Shown here: positions 23,599 through 35,682 of the stretch, piece after piece
Numbering within the stretch: the stretch's first letter is position 1
How the letters are laid out: each line of letters begins with the position of its first letter
The notes under the pieces: generated by a model
Told to the model about the DNA's origin: nothing
What the model saw: the letters and a program-made list of their open reading frames with translations, nothing else
The model's database searches: none
Translations under genes and position numbers: made by a program
Assembly: GCA_025175895.1 (NCBI GenBank)
Contig: CM046000.1
Span: 95,402,753 to 95,466,752 of the forward strand
Direction of reading: 5' to 3'
Length of the DNA stretch: 64,000 bases
Source of the DNA: Wurfbainia villosa
Taxonomy: Eukaryota > Streptophyta > Magnoliopsida > Zingiberales > Zingiberaceae

Positions 23599-26464
23599 CT
23601 ATGATGCAATCTTAGTGACAACAACTTCTCCTCGCTTTATGATCTCTCGTATCAGGTGGCACTTGCACTCTATGTGTTTACTTGCCTTATGGGCTCGTGG
23701 TTCCTTCGAGTTTGCTACTGCACCACTGTTATCACAATAAATTATGATAGTTCTGGGCAAACCAGGAATTACCTCCAAGTCCATCAAGAATTTCCAGAGC
23801 CATACAACTTCTTTGGCTGCCTCAGAGGCTGCCACATACTCAGCTTCCATGGTGGAGTTCGCCACGCACTTCTGCTTGATACTCCTCCATACAATGGCTC
23901 CACCTCCCAAAGTAAACACATAATCCGAGGTAGACTTACTATTATCCCTATCTGATTGGAAGTCAGAATCTGTGTAACCCACAGGGAGTAATTAATCTAC
24001 CTGGTATACTAGCATATAATCCCTAGTCCTTCTCAGGTACTTCAATATATACTTTACTGTAGTCCAATGTCCCTGTCCTATATTACTCTGATATCTGTAA
24101 CCATGCCCACGTCAAAGTAGATATCCGACCTTGTACATAATATATCATACATGAGGCTTCCTACCATCGAAGCATAAGGAACCGCCTTCATCTCCTCTTT
24201 CTCCTTTGATGTTCTAGGACACATCTCTTTAGATAAAGGTACTCCATACCGAAAAGGTAGAAAACCTTTCTTGGAGTTCTGCATGCTAAAACAAGCTAAA
24301 ATAGTATCTATGTATGAAGTTTGAGATAAACACAACATCCTTTTCTTGCGATTCCTTATAACCTTGATCCCAAGGATGTGTCCCACTTCTCCCAAGTCCT
24401 TCATATCAAATTGTTTAGACAACCATACCCTTATGTCTAATAACACTTTGTCATTGTTGCCAATGAGCAAAATATCATCTACGCATAGTACAAGAAATAC
24501 CACTACGTTTTCGTCATATCTCTTGTATACACAAGACTCATCCGGACTTTGAATAAATTCATATGACTGGATTACCTCATCAAAGCGGATGTTCCAAGAT
24601 CTCGAAGCTTGCTTTAATGCATAAATGGACCAATTAAGTTTGCACAAAAGATGCTCTTTGCCCTTTGCAATGAATCCCTCTGGTTGCTCCATATAGATGT
24701 TTTCTTCAAGACTTCCATTAAGAAAAGCTGTTTTGACATCTATATGCCAAACCTCATAATCTATATGAGCAATAATAGACAAGAGAATCCGAATAGACTT
24801 AAGCATGACTACCGACGAAAAAGTCTCCTCATAATCGATACTCTCTTTCTGAGTATACCCTTTCGCAACAAGCCTTGCTTTGAAGGTCTCTACCTTCCCA
24901 TCTGATCCTCTCTTTCTTTTGTACATCCACTTGCATCCAATGTTTTTTACACCATTGGGTGGCTCTACTAGCTCCCAGACCTGGTTTGAATCCATAGATT
25001 CTATCTCAGAATTCATCGCCCTTTGCCAAGATACCACATTTTTATCTTGGAGTACCTCGTCATATGTCCAGGGATCAGGTTCATGTTCGCCAGGGACTAA
25101 ATCAGAAGATTCTCCCAAGAACATAAATCTATCATGTTGTCTAACAACCCTCCCACTACGACAAGGTATCACCTGTGTATCCTATGTGACATGCGGTGCA
25201 GTCACTTGTGGTATGTCCTCTTGTACCGTTGGTACTGAAACATCGACTTCCCCTCTTAATTCCTCTAGAACAATCATGCTCATGGCCTTGTGGTTCATCA
25301 CAAAGTCTTCCTCTAAAAATCAAGTATTCGTGCTAATGATAACCCTATGATCTCTAGGACTATAGAACAAACCACCTTTCGTTCCTCTAGGATAGCCTAC
25401 AAACAGGTGCACTTCTATATGAGATTCTAACTTACCAGCATCTCCCTTCAGCTCATGTGCTGGACTACCCAAATCCGAATATGTCTCAGACTAGGCTTTC
25501 GCCCAGTCCCCAATTCTGTGGGAGTAGAAGGTACTGATTTAGATGGTACCAAGTTCAGAATATACACTATCATTTCCAGAGCATACCCCCAGAACAAATC
25601 TGGTAACTCAGAATAACTCATCATTAATCTAATCATCTCCATAAGAGTCATATTCCTTCGCTCCGCCACACCATTCTGTTGGGGTGTACCAGGTGCAGAC
25701 AGTTGGGATTAAATCCCAGCCTCTGATAAGTAACTCCTAAACTCTTCCAAGAGGTATTCACCACCACGATAAGATTGTAGTGTCTTGATACTTTTACCTT
25801 GACATTTCTCCACATCAGCCTTGAATTCTTTGAACTTGTCAAAGCATTCAGACTTGTGGCGCATCAAGTAAATGTATCCATATCTTGAATAATCGTCTAT
25901 AAAAGAGACAAAATATTCAAAAGCACCTCTAGTTTAGATAAACATAGGACCACACAAATCAGAATGAACCAATTCTAACACATCTTTGGCTCTATACCCC
26001 TTGGCCTTAAAAGGCCTCTTGGTCATTTTACCTTCCAAGCAAGATTCGCAGGTTGGAAAATCTTCCACCACTAATGAACCTAAAGGTCCATCAGCTATCA
26101 ACCTTTGAATTCTACTCAGGTTAATATGACCTAACCTCAGATGTCAAAGATATGTTTGGTTCACTTTCAAAGGTTCTTTTCTCTTATTAGACTTAAAAGA
26201 TGAGTTATTTATTTCTATTTGCATCTTGGGAGTTTTTGGTTCAAAAGTGTATAAATTTCCTACCAACGCACCAGAACAGATAATCTTCCTATTCTTTTTT
26301 ATAACAACTCTGTCATTAAAAGAAATAGAATATCCATCCATAAACAATTTAGAAACTGAAATCAAATTCTTTCTAAATGAAGGTACATAAAGGCAATTAC
26401 TCAAAACCAAAGTTTTATTCCTATCAAAAGATAAATAAACATCTCCCACTGCAATAGCCACCAC
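23599..26464 (-). pseudogene. E2 pol: pre-integrase, integrase, RT and RNase H
   Basis: Minus-strand order: pre-integrase (26464-26144, LYVPSFRKNLISVSKL, FMDGYSISFND, GNLYTFEP), zinc-binding CESCLEGK and the integrase start (26130-25940, degenerate), integrase end AERRNMTLMEM (25669-25640), RT (25172-24078, CKWMYKRKRGSDGKV, WHIDVKTAFLNGSLEENIY, YALKQASRSWNIRFDE, DMKDLGEVGHILGIKV) and RNase H (23982-23599, GYTDSDFQSDRDNSKSTSDY, STMEAEYVAASEAAKE). The RT active site reads CVDD, not YVDD. The frame is broken between each domain, so no working polyprotein is made. Protease is not clearly visible: its expected position is around the solo LTR at 26465-27538. Confidence 0.88.
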
Positions 26465-27538
26465 TGTTGGATCGAGAAGCATCGCTAGAGGGGGGGGTGA
26501 ATAGTGAGCGTAAATATTTTCGTTCGTTCGTTCGATACACAAGTAAGCACAGCAAAAAATAAAGAGACACATTTATTTTTACTTGGTTCACAACCCAACG
26601 GTTGCTACTCCAAGGCCCTAATGATCCTAGACCACATACAGAGGGAAAAACACTATAACATCTCCTCCTCGTTGGAGGTAGGAGACAACGATCACAAAAC
26701 CGAAAGTACGAGGATGAGGTAACAAGCCTACCTCACCTCGTTACGAATAAAAACAAAGAATACAATAACCAAAATATGTTACTTGTTGCTGCTGCCGACG
26801 AAGAAGATCAGAACTTGTCGTCGCGTCGATGTTATGATGGTGTTGAAGCGTTGGCGTTGTAGGAGCACTTGAGAATAAACTTGATGATGTTTGGAGTTGA
26901 AATCCTCCCCTCCTTTTATAATGTTTGGCCTCTGAATATGTCTCCTCATCTTTTGGAACAGATTACGAAGTTGTACAAAATTTTATCGTGAAGTGGTCGT
27001 GTCAAACGTTATCCATTTTGACCTAGCACAAAGGCTGATTTGTTGCCATCAGTCGACTAATGCCTCCCATCAGTCGACTGATGAGCATCAGTCGACTGCC
27101 CAATGTCCAGTAGTCGACTGCCAGCCTGCCCACTTCCCTACAATAAGAGGTTAGTACAGAAAATGGTAAATGTGACGATTTCTAACCATCCGATCTCGAC
27201 CTAGACCTTCCACAGGAAGTCTTAGTCGGATCGCCGCCTACGGTCGTCCCCATAAAGAGGACATGACCTTACCATCTCTCCCTTACACGAGCTTACCTCG
27301 ATACTTATCTTGTAGCTCTCGCATCTGGCCTTCCACTCGATTCCTTTGGCTCCCTCCGAAGTCACTCGAGTGTCGCCCGACAACAGCGGCTTCCTCCGGG
27401 TGTTGCTAGCCTTCAGCTTCAGCTTTAGCACTTTTTTGCACACTCGATTTATCTCGTGAGATAACAATGTAAACTTAACTTTGTATCTTTGCCATAATCA
27501 AAATACAGGTTCGATTATCTGATGCCCCTGCACCAACA
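26465..27538 (-). repeat. Solo LTR of a SIRE-type Copia element inside E2
   Basis: On the minus strand it starts TGTTGGTGCAGGGG (27538) and ends CTCGATCCAACA (26465), like the LTRs of the element at 52340-60803. The 5-bp duplication ACCAC flanks it (26460-26464 and 27539-27543). E1 has the unfilled site near 2453. There is no internal sequence, so the two original LTRs recombined. A TATA box lies on the minus strand (plus 26914-26920), and four AGTCGACT-type words lie at 27051-27121. Confidence 0.95.
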
Positions 27539-28390
27539 ACCACCTTCGTAGCATTGCCCATGTAGATGGTAATCTCTCTCTCAACTAGTCGTTTGGTTTC
27601 CTGGAACCCCTACAAAGAATTACACACATGATCGATGGCTCCCGTATCTACACACCAGGTACTGGTAGATAACACTGCTAAACATGTTTCAATGACTAAA
27701 CTAAAAGATATACCTTTGTTCTGTTTGTGGTTGGGATAGTCCGCCTTCCAATGTCCAGTCTGCTTGCAAGTGAAGCACTTGCCTTTCGGCTTTTTCACTC
27801 CTACCTGAGATTCTGCCGCCATCTTTGCTACACCTTATTTCTTCTTCTTCTTGCCCTTCGGCTTAGAAGTAGAAACTTTTTGAGCAACCATGGCATGAGC
27901 ACTCTGACGAAAAAGCCCCTCTGCCACCTAGAGTTCTGTTAGAAGCTCCGCCAACGAATACAACCTCTTATTCATGTTGTAGTTCAGGCAAAACTGCTCA
28001 AAACTTCTAGGCAGAGATTGGAGAATGATATTGACCAGGGTTTCCCCATCGATCTCTGCTCCAAGGACTTCGAGCTCATTCAAATGACCCATCATCTTGA
28101 GAACATGATCCCTCATGAGTGTGCCCTCAATCATGGTGGTCGTCATCAAGTTCCTCATAGCTTCCTGCCTAGCAGCCCGATTTTGGTGTTCGAAAAGTTC
28201 CTTGTGATTGAGCATCATGTCATAGGCAGTAGTCATGGCCTGATGTTGATGTTACAATACATTTGACATAGAAGCCAAAATATAACACCGCGTCATCTCA
28301 TCTGCCTTGATCCACTTCCTATAACTCTCTTTCTCCTTTTCACTAGAATCATCTGTAGGCTTAGGAGGACATTCATCGAAGAGTATATAT
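27539..28390 (-). pseudogene. E2 gag (UBN2-type) with zinc knuckle, interrupted by E3
   Basis: Minus-strand frames give the gag body (28236-27928: AYDMMLNHKELFEHQNRAAR, LMTTTMIEGTLMRDHVLKMM, INIILQSLPRSFEQF-like, LYSLAELLTEL) and a zinc knuckle (about 27790-27740) reading CFTCKQTGHWKADY. The last Cys of the CX2CX4HX4C pattern is Tyr, so zinc binding is probably lost. The protein would assemble the particle around element RNA. The upstream part continues beyond E3 at 37893. Further breaks occur between 27928 and 27822. Confidence 0.82.
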
Positions 28391-30538
28391 TGTTAGTAAT
28401 ATATGAGAGATGTCCTAAGGCAATCGCCTTATGTATGAACCATTTATATGATAAATGAAGATTCACTATTTGAGTATACATATTTTATGTATTTGATTGG
28501 ATCTTAAACTCATTTACTGAATGTCCACGATACGATTCACAGCATGAGAGAATTTGTGATTGGATCACAACTAGTGAGTATCTCTACATGTGTAATTGTG
28601 ATGTATCGGAATTATCCCTAGTCAATGAATTGATGGATTTGGACACCATCAATTCTGTCGAGACTAGCACGAGGTATACTCCTTGGTGTATCCAAGCAGC
28701 TGATTCTCACTGGCTGGAGACATAGTGATGTCCGGAGTTAATCGTGGATGCTAGTTATGGTAACTAGTTCATTGGAATGACCAACCGTAAGACTTCATAT
28801 GGTTCTCTGCATATATAGATATGTCAATGAAGTTCTTACTGTGGCTTAAGTGCGATGTTCCTTTGACTTGCGGTATTCAAGTCATCTTGATCATGGAGAC
28901 TTATGCTTTGACATCTTAAGCAAACATCTCTAAGGAGATGTGGACCCGGGATGATTGGGTATAAGTCGAAGTGATCGAAGGTGTTTGAATAGCCTATAAA
29001 GGATTCACCACTCCTTGCGAGGAGATGTATACCCATGGCCTCTCGTCGGATTGTTACTAAAGTCTTTGGCCAAAGCAATACATGTATAGAGTAAGGTACT
29101 CTTCGATACATGTGGAGTAACTAGAATCCGTAGGACGAGGAAATGATACTTGGGCTAGGTGTGAGTCGACCTAGTGAGGGATGACACAATAGACCATGTC
29201 CTGAACCAAGTGGGTATAAGATGAGTGAAGGAATGGGGCACGATTCATTCGAGCTCTTGAAGGGTTTTGAAATAGTTACGGATCAGCCGTTGATCTTTTG
29301 GTTAATTGGGGATCATGATGTACTACTAGGTGCCACTCATGATCGTTCTATAATTAATGGTTAATTATAGACGGCCAACATAAACCGAGAACCTATTTGG
29401 TCACACGCACAACGAGTGTAATCCAAAGGATTTAAAACGAGCAAGAGAATGGGATTCTCAGACCGAGAGAAACTATGTTTGGTTGGACCAAACATAAAGC
29501 GAGCTTGAAATTGTTTGATCATAATGGAAGCTTTGGATGGGCGTGTCTTATGAAGACATAATGGATGGACCAAAATGGTTTGGTTCTAATCCAATGGATA
29601 AGAATAAACCAAAGGGTTTGGTTTATTTTAAGCGAATGAACCAAAAGTTGGTTGGTTCGTTTTAACTTAAAATAAACCATCATGGTTTGGTTTATTTTAA
29701 CTTATCTTAATGGAGCGGGTTAACGGGCTTTATGGATATGATCCATTAACCATTAAGAGAATTAGTTCTCTATAAAATAGGGATTAAACCCTAACCCTAA
29801 ACCTAATCATTGAGTTGCCGCCCAACCCCTCCCTCTCCTATTCGGCGCCTAACTCCAAAGCCTTGCCGCCCCTTGTCCCTAAGGTCCAAGCGTCGGAAGG
29901 TTGCTTCCTTGTCATCCTCCTTAGGTTTGGCATCAAGGTGAGCACTTTGCTTCCTTGGTTTTGGCGGCGCCTACTCCTCCACCAAGCTGTCCAGTTTTCT
30001 GGACAGCTTCTTCTCCTCTCGGGCGTCGTTTGGGCGGCGGTTAGTGCTCCGACAGCGGATAACATACGGGGATTTGATCTCCGGTAATCCTCTGAGTGGA
30101 GGGCGAAGGATTCAATCGGTTGTGAATACCTCTCCGGAGAAGCAAGTCTTGAGGACTTGTTTTTAGGTCCGAATTTGGATTCGGACCGTGATCATCTCGA
30201 TCACGTCGTCTTCAACACGAGGCTAGTAACCGTCACGAAGGCGAAGCTCGTGGCTTGGCGAAGTCATCCCGAGGAGCTCGGCGTGGATCACGGATAGAGG
30301 CGATTCTTACGAGAATCGTTCGGTTGATGCCGTTCCGCTACACGTCATACGGAAGGTATAACGTAGTTTAATTTCCTTTTATTGCAATTTTAATTTACGG
30401 TTATGTCTACACTTGTTGTAATAGCATGCGTGTGTTGTGTGTGTTGTAATAAATAGGAGTATTTATTATTTTTATTGCTTCCGCTGTGCTCATGTTTACG
30501 AAACATGATCGAACACACCTGCCTTGTGATGGAAACCA
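28391..30538 (+). repeat. E3 5' LTR
   Basis: It starts TGTTAGTAATATATGAG and runs to GGAAACCA before the primer site, 2148 bp against 2205 bp for the 3' LTR. The TATA box is at 29771-29777 (CTCTATAAAATAGGG). The end appears to have lost a few bases: the 3' LTR ends GGAAACCCAACA. Most differences from the 3' LTR are one- to few-base gaps in the last 800 bp. Confidence 0.92.
29771..29777 (+). promoter_or_regulatory. TATA box of the E3 LTR
   Basis: TATAAAATAGGG, repeated unchanged at 37069-37075 in the 3' LTR, followed about 20 bp downstream by a CCCTAACCCTAAACC stretch. Confidence 0.6.
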
Positions 30539-30550
30539 TGGTATCGAGCC
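30539..30550 (+). other. E3 primer-binding site
   Basis: TGGTATCGAGCC resembles the Met-tRNA primer site TGGTATCAGAGC with a small deletion, directly after the LTR. Confidence 0.8.
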
Positions 30551-31808
30551 AGTTGTGTTTCGACATAATCGTAAAATTGGTTTTGCGATAGTCATAATGT
30601 ATTTCTGGAAGTTTTCTAAATTTTGGAAATTTAGAAGTATTTATGGAATTTTTTTCAATTTTGGAAAGTCTAGAAGTATTTATGGAAATCTTCCACTTTT
30701 GGAAAGTTGGAAGTATTTATGGAAATTGATATTTTCCATAAATAAAATATTTGATTAGATTCTGAAATTTGTTTCCTAATTTAATCTTGATTTGATTTGA
30801 AATCAAATCTTTAAAATATTTTATTTCCATAAGTAGTTTTGAAGATTTAGGAAATTGGTTTCCTAAATAGATTTTCCTTAATCAAATAATTCCATGAATA
30901 AAATATGTGATTAGATTTGGAAATTTGTTTCCTAATTTAATTATGATTTGATTTGGAGAATCAAATCTTAAACATATTTTATTTCCATAAATAGTTATGA
31001 CATATAAGGAAATATTGTACATGACATAATTGTATGACATGTAATTGCATTAGATGCATAACATAATGCCATGCGTGTCGTGACATGTAGATGTATGCCA
31101 TGTATGTCATGCCATGTAGATAATAGTTATTTGCATGCAAAGAGGATGAGACATAAAAACCTTTAAACAATATTAAAGCCTACACCTTCCATTAATATGG
31201 TTTGAACCCGAGTTCCGTTTCTTGTTTGGGTTGTTGGACTCTCTCGAGCCCGGCTCGAACAGAACATGTTCAAACCATGGAATAGTTTAATACTAATATG
31301 GTAAGAGTCGGTCAATCGTTAGCTTTGGTTGTTGGACTCTCTCCAAGCTGGGCTAATTGGTTGAATGCGCTCTAACCATATTAAAACTATTCTTGATTAA
31401 TGGGTTGGCTTTAACGAGCATCGGCTTGTTGGACTCTCTCAAGGTCGATGTCAAGGAGGTGAAGTTGGGTGCTATGCATAAGATGCATACTTGTTAATGT
31501 GTTAACAACCCAATGTATGTGTGAACATTCAATTAGTTGATAGCACATTGTGATAGTTGCATATACGTGATATGCAATCGGTATAGATGATACCTACAGT
31601 CGTAGCTATGAATGGCTTGTTGGACTCTCTCCAAGGTTGTTCATAACTATGATGGATATCAACCCATTCGGAGATGAACCTACAATCTCGAAGTGATTTT
31701 GAGGTTTTGAAATTGAAAAATGAATGGGATTTATAAATGTATATTGATGCATTTTAAATCATTTTCTCATATATGCTCGTTTTGTATTTCTAGGTCAATA
31801 AATTGATC
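30551..31808 (+). other. E3 untranslated leader with several repeat families
   Basis: Non-coding. It contains three copies of TAGAAGTATTTATGGA-like sequence (30630-30725), a duplicated block of about 105 bp (30735-30836 and 30889-30995), ATGACATGT/ATGCCATGT words (31015-31125), and four copies of TTGTTGGACTCTCTC (31231, 31329, 31426, 31617). No ORF is convincing. Confidence 0.75.
31231..31640 (+). repeat. 97-bp periodic repeat in the E3 leader
   Basis: The 15-base word TTGTTGGACTCTCTC occurs unchanged at 31231, 31329, 31426 and 31617, spacings 98, 97 and 191. The last gap equals about two units with one lost word. Surrounding sequence (ACCATATTAAA/CTAATATGG and similar) also recurs. Confidence 0.8.
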
Positions 31809-32560
31809 ATGACATCTTTGAATTTGCGCACTATTTTGGATTGAACAAACCATTGGGCCTAACTTCTGGGTGGCTTAGAAACACGAGAATTGTTCTCAAG
31901 GCGGAAAAGCTTGCATATGTCCTTGAAGAGCCTCTTCACGACGTCCTAAGGGCGATGCAACTCGGACAAATGTTGGTCTATCGAAGCATGTGGCGGTTGG
32001 GTGGCGAGTTGCATCATGCTAGCGGCGATGGTACAGTGCGAAGCGGCATGAGCATATGGATGCTAACACTATGGTCTTCCATCTTCATGAGTTGTTCGAT
32101 GAGCAAGCGAGATCCGAAAGGTTCGAGGTCTCTAGGCTCCTCTTCACCACGAAGATGCAAGAAGGTTAAATCGTAATGCGATTTGTGCTAAAGATGAGCG
32201 GGTACATCGGCGGCTAGCTACCCTCGGTTTTGTGATGGATCATGAGTTAAGTATTGACTTAATTCTGCATTGTTTGCCCAAGAGTTTCGCAATTTGTGAT
32301 GAACTATCGGATGAACAAATTGGAATCCACCATTCGAGCTCCTCGATATCTTTGAAGACTGGAGCCTTCGTGAAGCATGAGGAGAAGGCGGTTCTCATAG
32401 TTGATTCCTCAAAGAAAGGTTCTAAGAGGAAGGCAAAAGAATGTAAGAAAGGAAAGAAAAGGGCAAAGAAGGCGGAACAGTAAAAGGGCACTTGCCATCA
32501 CTGTGGCAAGGAAGGCCCCGAAGAAACTGCAAGATTTATCTTGAGTCCATGAAGAAGAAG
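31809..32560 (+). pseudogene. E3 gag, frameshifted
   Basis: The ATG at 31809 opens MTSLNLRTILD and meets TGA at once. In another frame the homologous text continues as NKPLGL, WLRNTRIVLKAEKLAYVLEE (31841-31940), the usual start of plant Copia gag. A later frame (32232-32480) gives MDHELSIDLILHCLPKSF and a lysine-rich tail KKGSKRKAKECKKGKKRAKK, and at about 32489 a zinc-knuckle remnant CHHCGKEG that lacks its His and the expected spacing. At least three frame changes separate these parts, so this copy cannot make gag. Confidence 0.82.
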
Positions 32561-32599
32561 AAGGCATCCGATGCCCCATCCTCTTCGTATCTTCGTTAT

Positions 32600-35593
32600 T
32601 GATTGTCATTCTATTTCCTTAGACACTTGGGTATTGGATCCGGGTGTGGCTCACATATATGTAATGACATACAGGCTAAGGAATAGAAGAAGACTTGTCG
32701 AGGAGTCAAATTTCATGAGTCAATGGAGCAAAGGTTGCAGCGTCGCCATCGGAACTTATTTTTGAAGCTCCCTAGTGGACTAGTCTTGAATCGGACAATT
32801 GCTATTATGTTCCTTCTCTAATAAAGAACATTGTTTCTATTTCATGCTTAAATAGAAATGGTTTCCATTTAACGTTTAGTAACAATTGTTGTTATATAAC
32901 TTTGAATGGCGTACTTTATGGAACTGGAACTTTGAGTAATGGCATTTATACGTTGGACGTATCAAAGGACATCTTCAATATCGGGCGAGCAACACGTGCT
33001 CGAAAGGATAATCACATAGACTCCTATATGTGGCATTGTCGTCTTGGCCATATAAGCAAGAAACGCATGTCCGAATTACACCGATGTGGAATTCTGGAAT
33101 CGTTTGAATTGGATTCATACGATACATGCGAATCATGCTTAAAAGGCAAGATGACTAAGTTACCTTTTACTGGAAAAGGTGAACGAGTGGGAGAGTTACT
33201 AGGTTTAGTACATACTGATGTATGTGGACCTATGTCAACTCAAGCATTAGGAGGCTATAGCTACTTCATTACCTTCACCGATGATCACTCACGGTTTGGG
33301 TATGTGTTCTTGATGAAACACAAGTCTGAAGCCTTTGAAAGGTTCAAAGAATTCAGAAATGAAGTAGAGAAACAACATGACAAAAGTATTAAAATACTTC
33401 GATCGGATCGAGGTGGTGAATACTTAAGTCAAGAGTTTCTTGATTATCTAAGAGACAATGGCATATTGTCTCAATGGACTCCGCCCTATACACCACAGCA
33501 GAATGGTGTATCTGAGAGGCGTAACCGGACCTTGTTGGACATGGTCAGGTCAATGATGAATCATGCGACTCTTCCCAAGTCCTTTTGGGGTTATGCACTT
33601 CAGACAGCTGGTTACTTGTTAAACAGAATGCCTACCAAGGTAGTCTCAACTACTCCATATGAGATATGGAATAGTAAGAAACCTCATGTATCTTACTTGA
33701 AGATATGGGGTTGTCTCCGCTTATGCGGAAGTGATCAGACATAAACTGGATGCTAAGTCTGATAAATGTCTATTTATTGGATACCCTAAGGAAACAAGGG
33801 GTTACCAATTCTATCATCCTGTGGAACAAAAGGTGTTTGTTTCAAGGCATGCTGTGTTTCTAGAGAAAGAGTTTCTCTTGCAAGAAAACAGTGGGAGTGT
33901 CGTCGAGCTTGAGGAAACTCGAGATACTCAAATAGACATTGATGAGATACCTGGTGAAGCACAACAGCCGATAACTCATAGTGATGAGCAATCGGCTGGA
34001 CCTATTGTAACACCACATCTTCGTAGATCTGGTAGAACACGCAACATTCCTGAGAGATATGGATTTCTCATAAGTGAATCGAACGACGTGTTACTCATTG
34101 ATGATGAGGAGCCTACCAGTTATGAAGAAGTACTGACAAGTTCAGAAAGGGATAAATGGCTTGATGCCATGAAGTCGGAAATGGATTCCATGTATGAAAA
34201 CCAAGTTTGGAACTTGGTTGACCCACCTGAAGGCATCAAGCCTATAGGGTGCAAGTGGGTTTTCAAGAGGAAAACCGACATGGATGGTAATGTGATTACC
34301 TATAAGGCTAGATTGGTGGCAAAAGGATATCGTCAAAAGCAAGGTGTTGATTATGACGAAACCTATTCGCCTGTAGCTATGCTTAAATCCATTCGGATGC
34401 TCCTGGCCATAGCGGCTCATTATGATTATGAGATATGGCAGATGGATGTGAAAACAGCTTTCCTTAATGGAAACCTGCTTGAGGACGTGTATATGATACA
34501 GCCTGAGGGTTTCACATCGGTTGATAAAACCAAGGTATGCAAATTGCGACGATCCATTTATGGATTGAAGCAAGCATCCAGGAGCTGGAATATCCGTTTT
34601 GATGAGACGATCAAAAGGTTTGATTTCTCACAAAATCCAGACGAACCTTGTGTGTACAAGAAGGTTAGTGGGAGTGCAGTCGTGTTCCTAGTATTGTATG
34701 TCGATGACATATTACTTATAGGAAACGATGTGTCCATCTTACAGTCAGTTAAGGTTTGGTTATCCAAGACATTCTCCATGAAAGACCTGGGAGAAGCAAC
34801 CTACATCCTTGGGATTAAGATCTATAGAGATAGATCGAAACGGTTGCTTGGTCTTTCGCAGTCTACATATATAGACCGAGTGCTAAAGAGGTTTAGCATG
34901 TCGGAATCCAAGAAAGGTTATCTGCCCATCAGGCATGGGGTACACCTTTCAAAGTCTATGTGTCCGCGCACAGAAGACGAGAGGATTTGCATGAGTAAGA
35001 TTCCCTATGCATCCGCAATAGGATCTATCATGTATGCTATGTTATGTACGAGGCCCGATGTATCGTATGCTCTGAGTGTCACGAGCAGATGCCAGTCTGA
35101 TCCAGGAATGGATCATTGTGCGGCTGTTAAGACGATCCTTAAGTCCTTGAGAAGAACTAAGGATGTGTTCCTAATATATGGAGAAGGGGACATGGTGATA
35201 CGCGTGTATACGGATGCCAGCTTCCAGACAGACAAGGATGATTCCGTGTCTCAGTCTGGATACGTGTTCACCTTGAATGGGGGCGCAGTGAGTTGGAAAA
35301 GTTCCAAACAAGAGACTGTAGCGGATTCTACCACTGAGGCAGAATATATTGCAGCTTCGGAAGCATCAAAGGAAGCGGTTTGGATCAAGAAGTTCGTTCA
35401 TGAACTTGGTGTGATTCCGGCAATACCGGCTCATCTCTGCGACAACAATGGAGCAATTGTGACAGCGAAAGAGCCAAGGTCTCATCAACGATCCAAACAT
35501 GTAGTGCCGCTATCATCTTATCGAGAGATCATCAATAGGAACGAAATACAAATCGAGAAAATTCCCACCGAAAGGAACTTAGCGGATCCTTGA
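32600..35593 (+). pseudogene. E3 pol: protease, integrase, RT and RNase H, one main frameshift
   Basis: Protease remnant WVLDPGVAHIYV (about 32630-32665) with DPG instead of DT/SG. The 280-codon frame 32902-33744 holds the pre-integrase, the zinc-binding HCRLGH...CESCLKGK, and integrase residues in HTDVCGPM, RSDRGGEY and NGVSERRNR. A frameshift lies at about 33716-33735 after LKIWGC. The second frame, to 35593, holds LDAKSDKCLFIGYPKETRGY, RT (CKWVFKRKTDMDG, WQMDVKTAFLNGNLLEDVYM, RSIYGLKQASRSWNIRFDE, YVDDILLIGND) and RNase H (VYTDASFQTDKDDS, STTEAEYIAASEASKEAVW, CDNNGAI). The GTG at 33731 is not a real start. RT and RNase H are intact by eye, so this is the best-preserved pol in the window. 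Confidence 0.9.
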
Positions 35594-35669
35594 CTAGCAT
35601 TACCTCAAAGCAAGTTTGAGGGTCATGTTAGAGACTATGGTATTGGATACCGTAGCGATTGGCATTAGG

Positions 35670-35682
35670 CCAAGTGGGAGTC
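35670..35682 (+). other. E3 polypurine tract
   Basis: CCAAGTGGGAGTC lies immediately before the 3' LTR start at 35683. Confidence 0.75.

Noticed and set aside
29785..29810. CCCTAACCCTAAACC stretches that look like plant telomere repeat
   Set aside because: Only two or three imperfect units, located just after the TATA box in both E3 LTRs (29785 and 37086) and similarly in the E1 LTR (4811). They are part of the LTR leader, not telomeric.
33731..35593. Separate 620-codon protein starting at 33731
   Set aside because: The first codon is GTG in the middle of pol. This is the second half of E3 pol after a frameshift.
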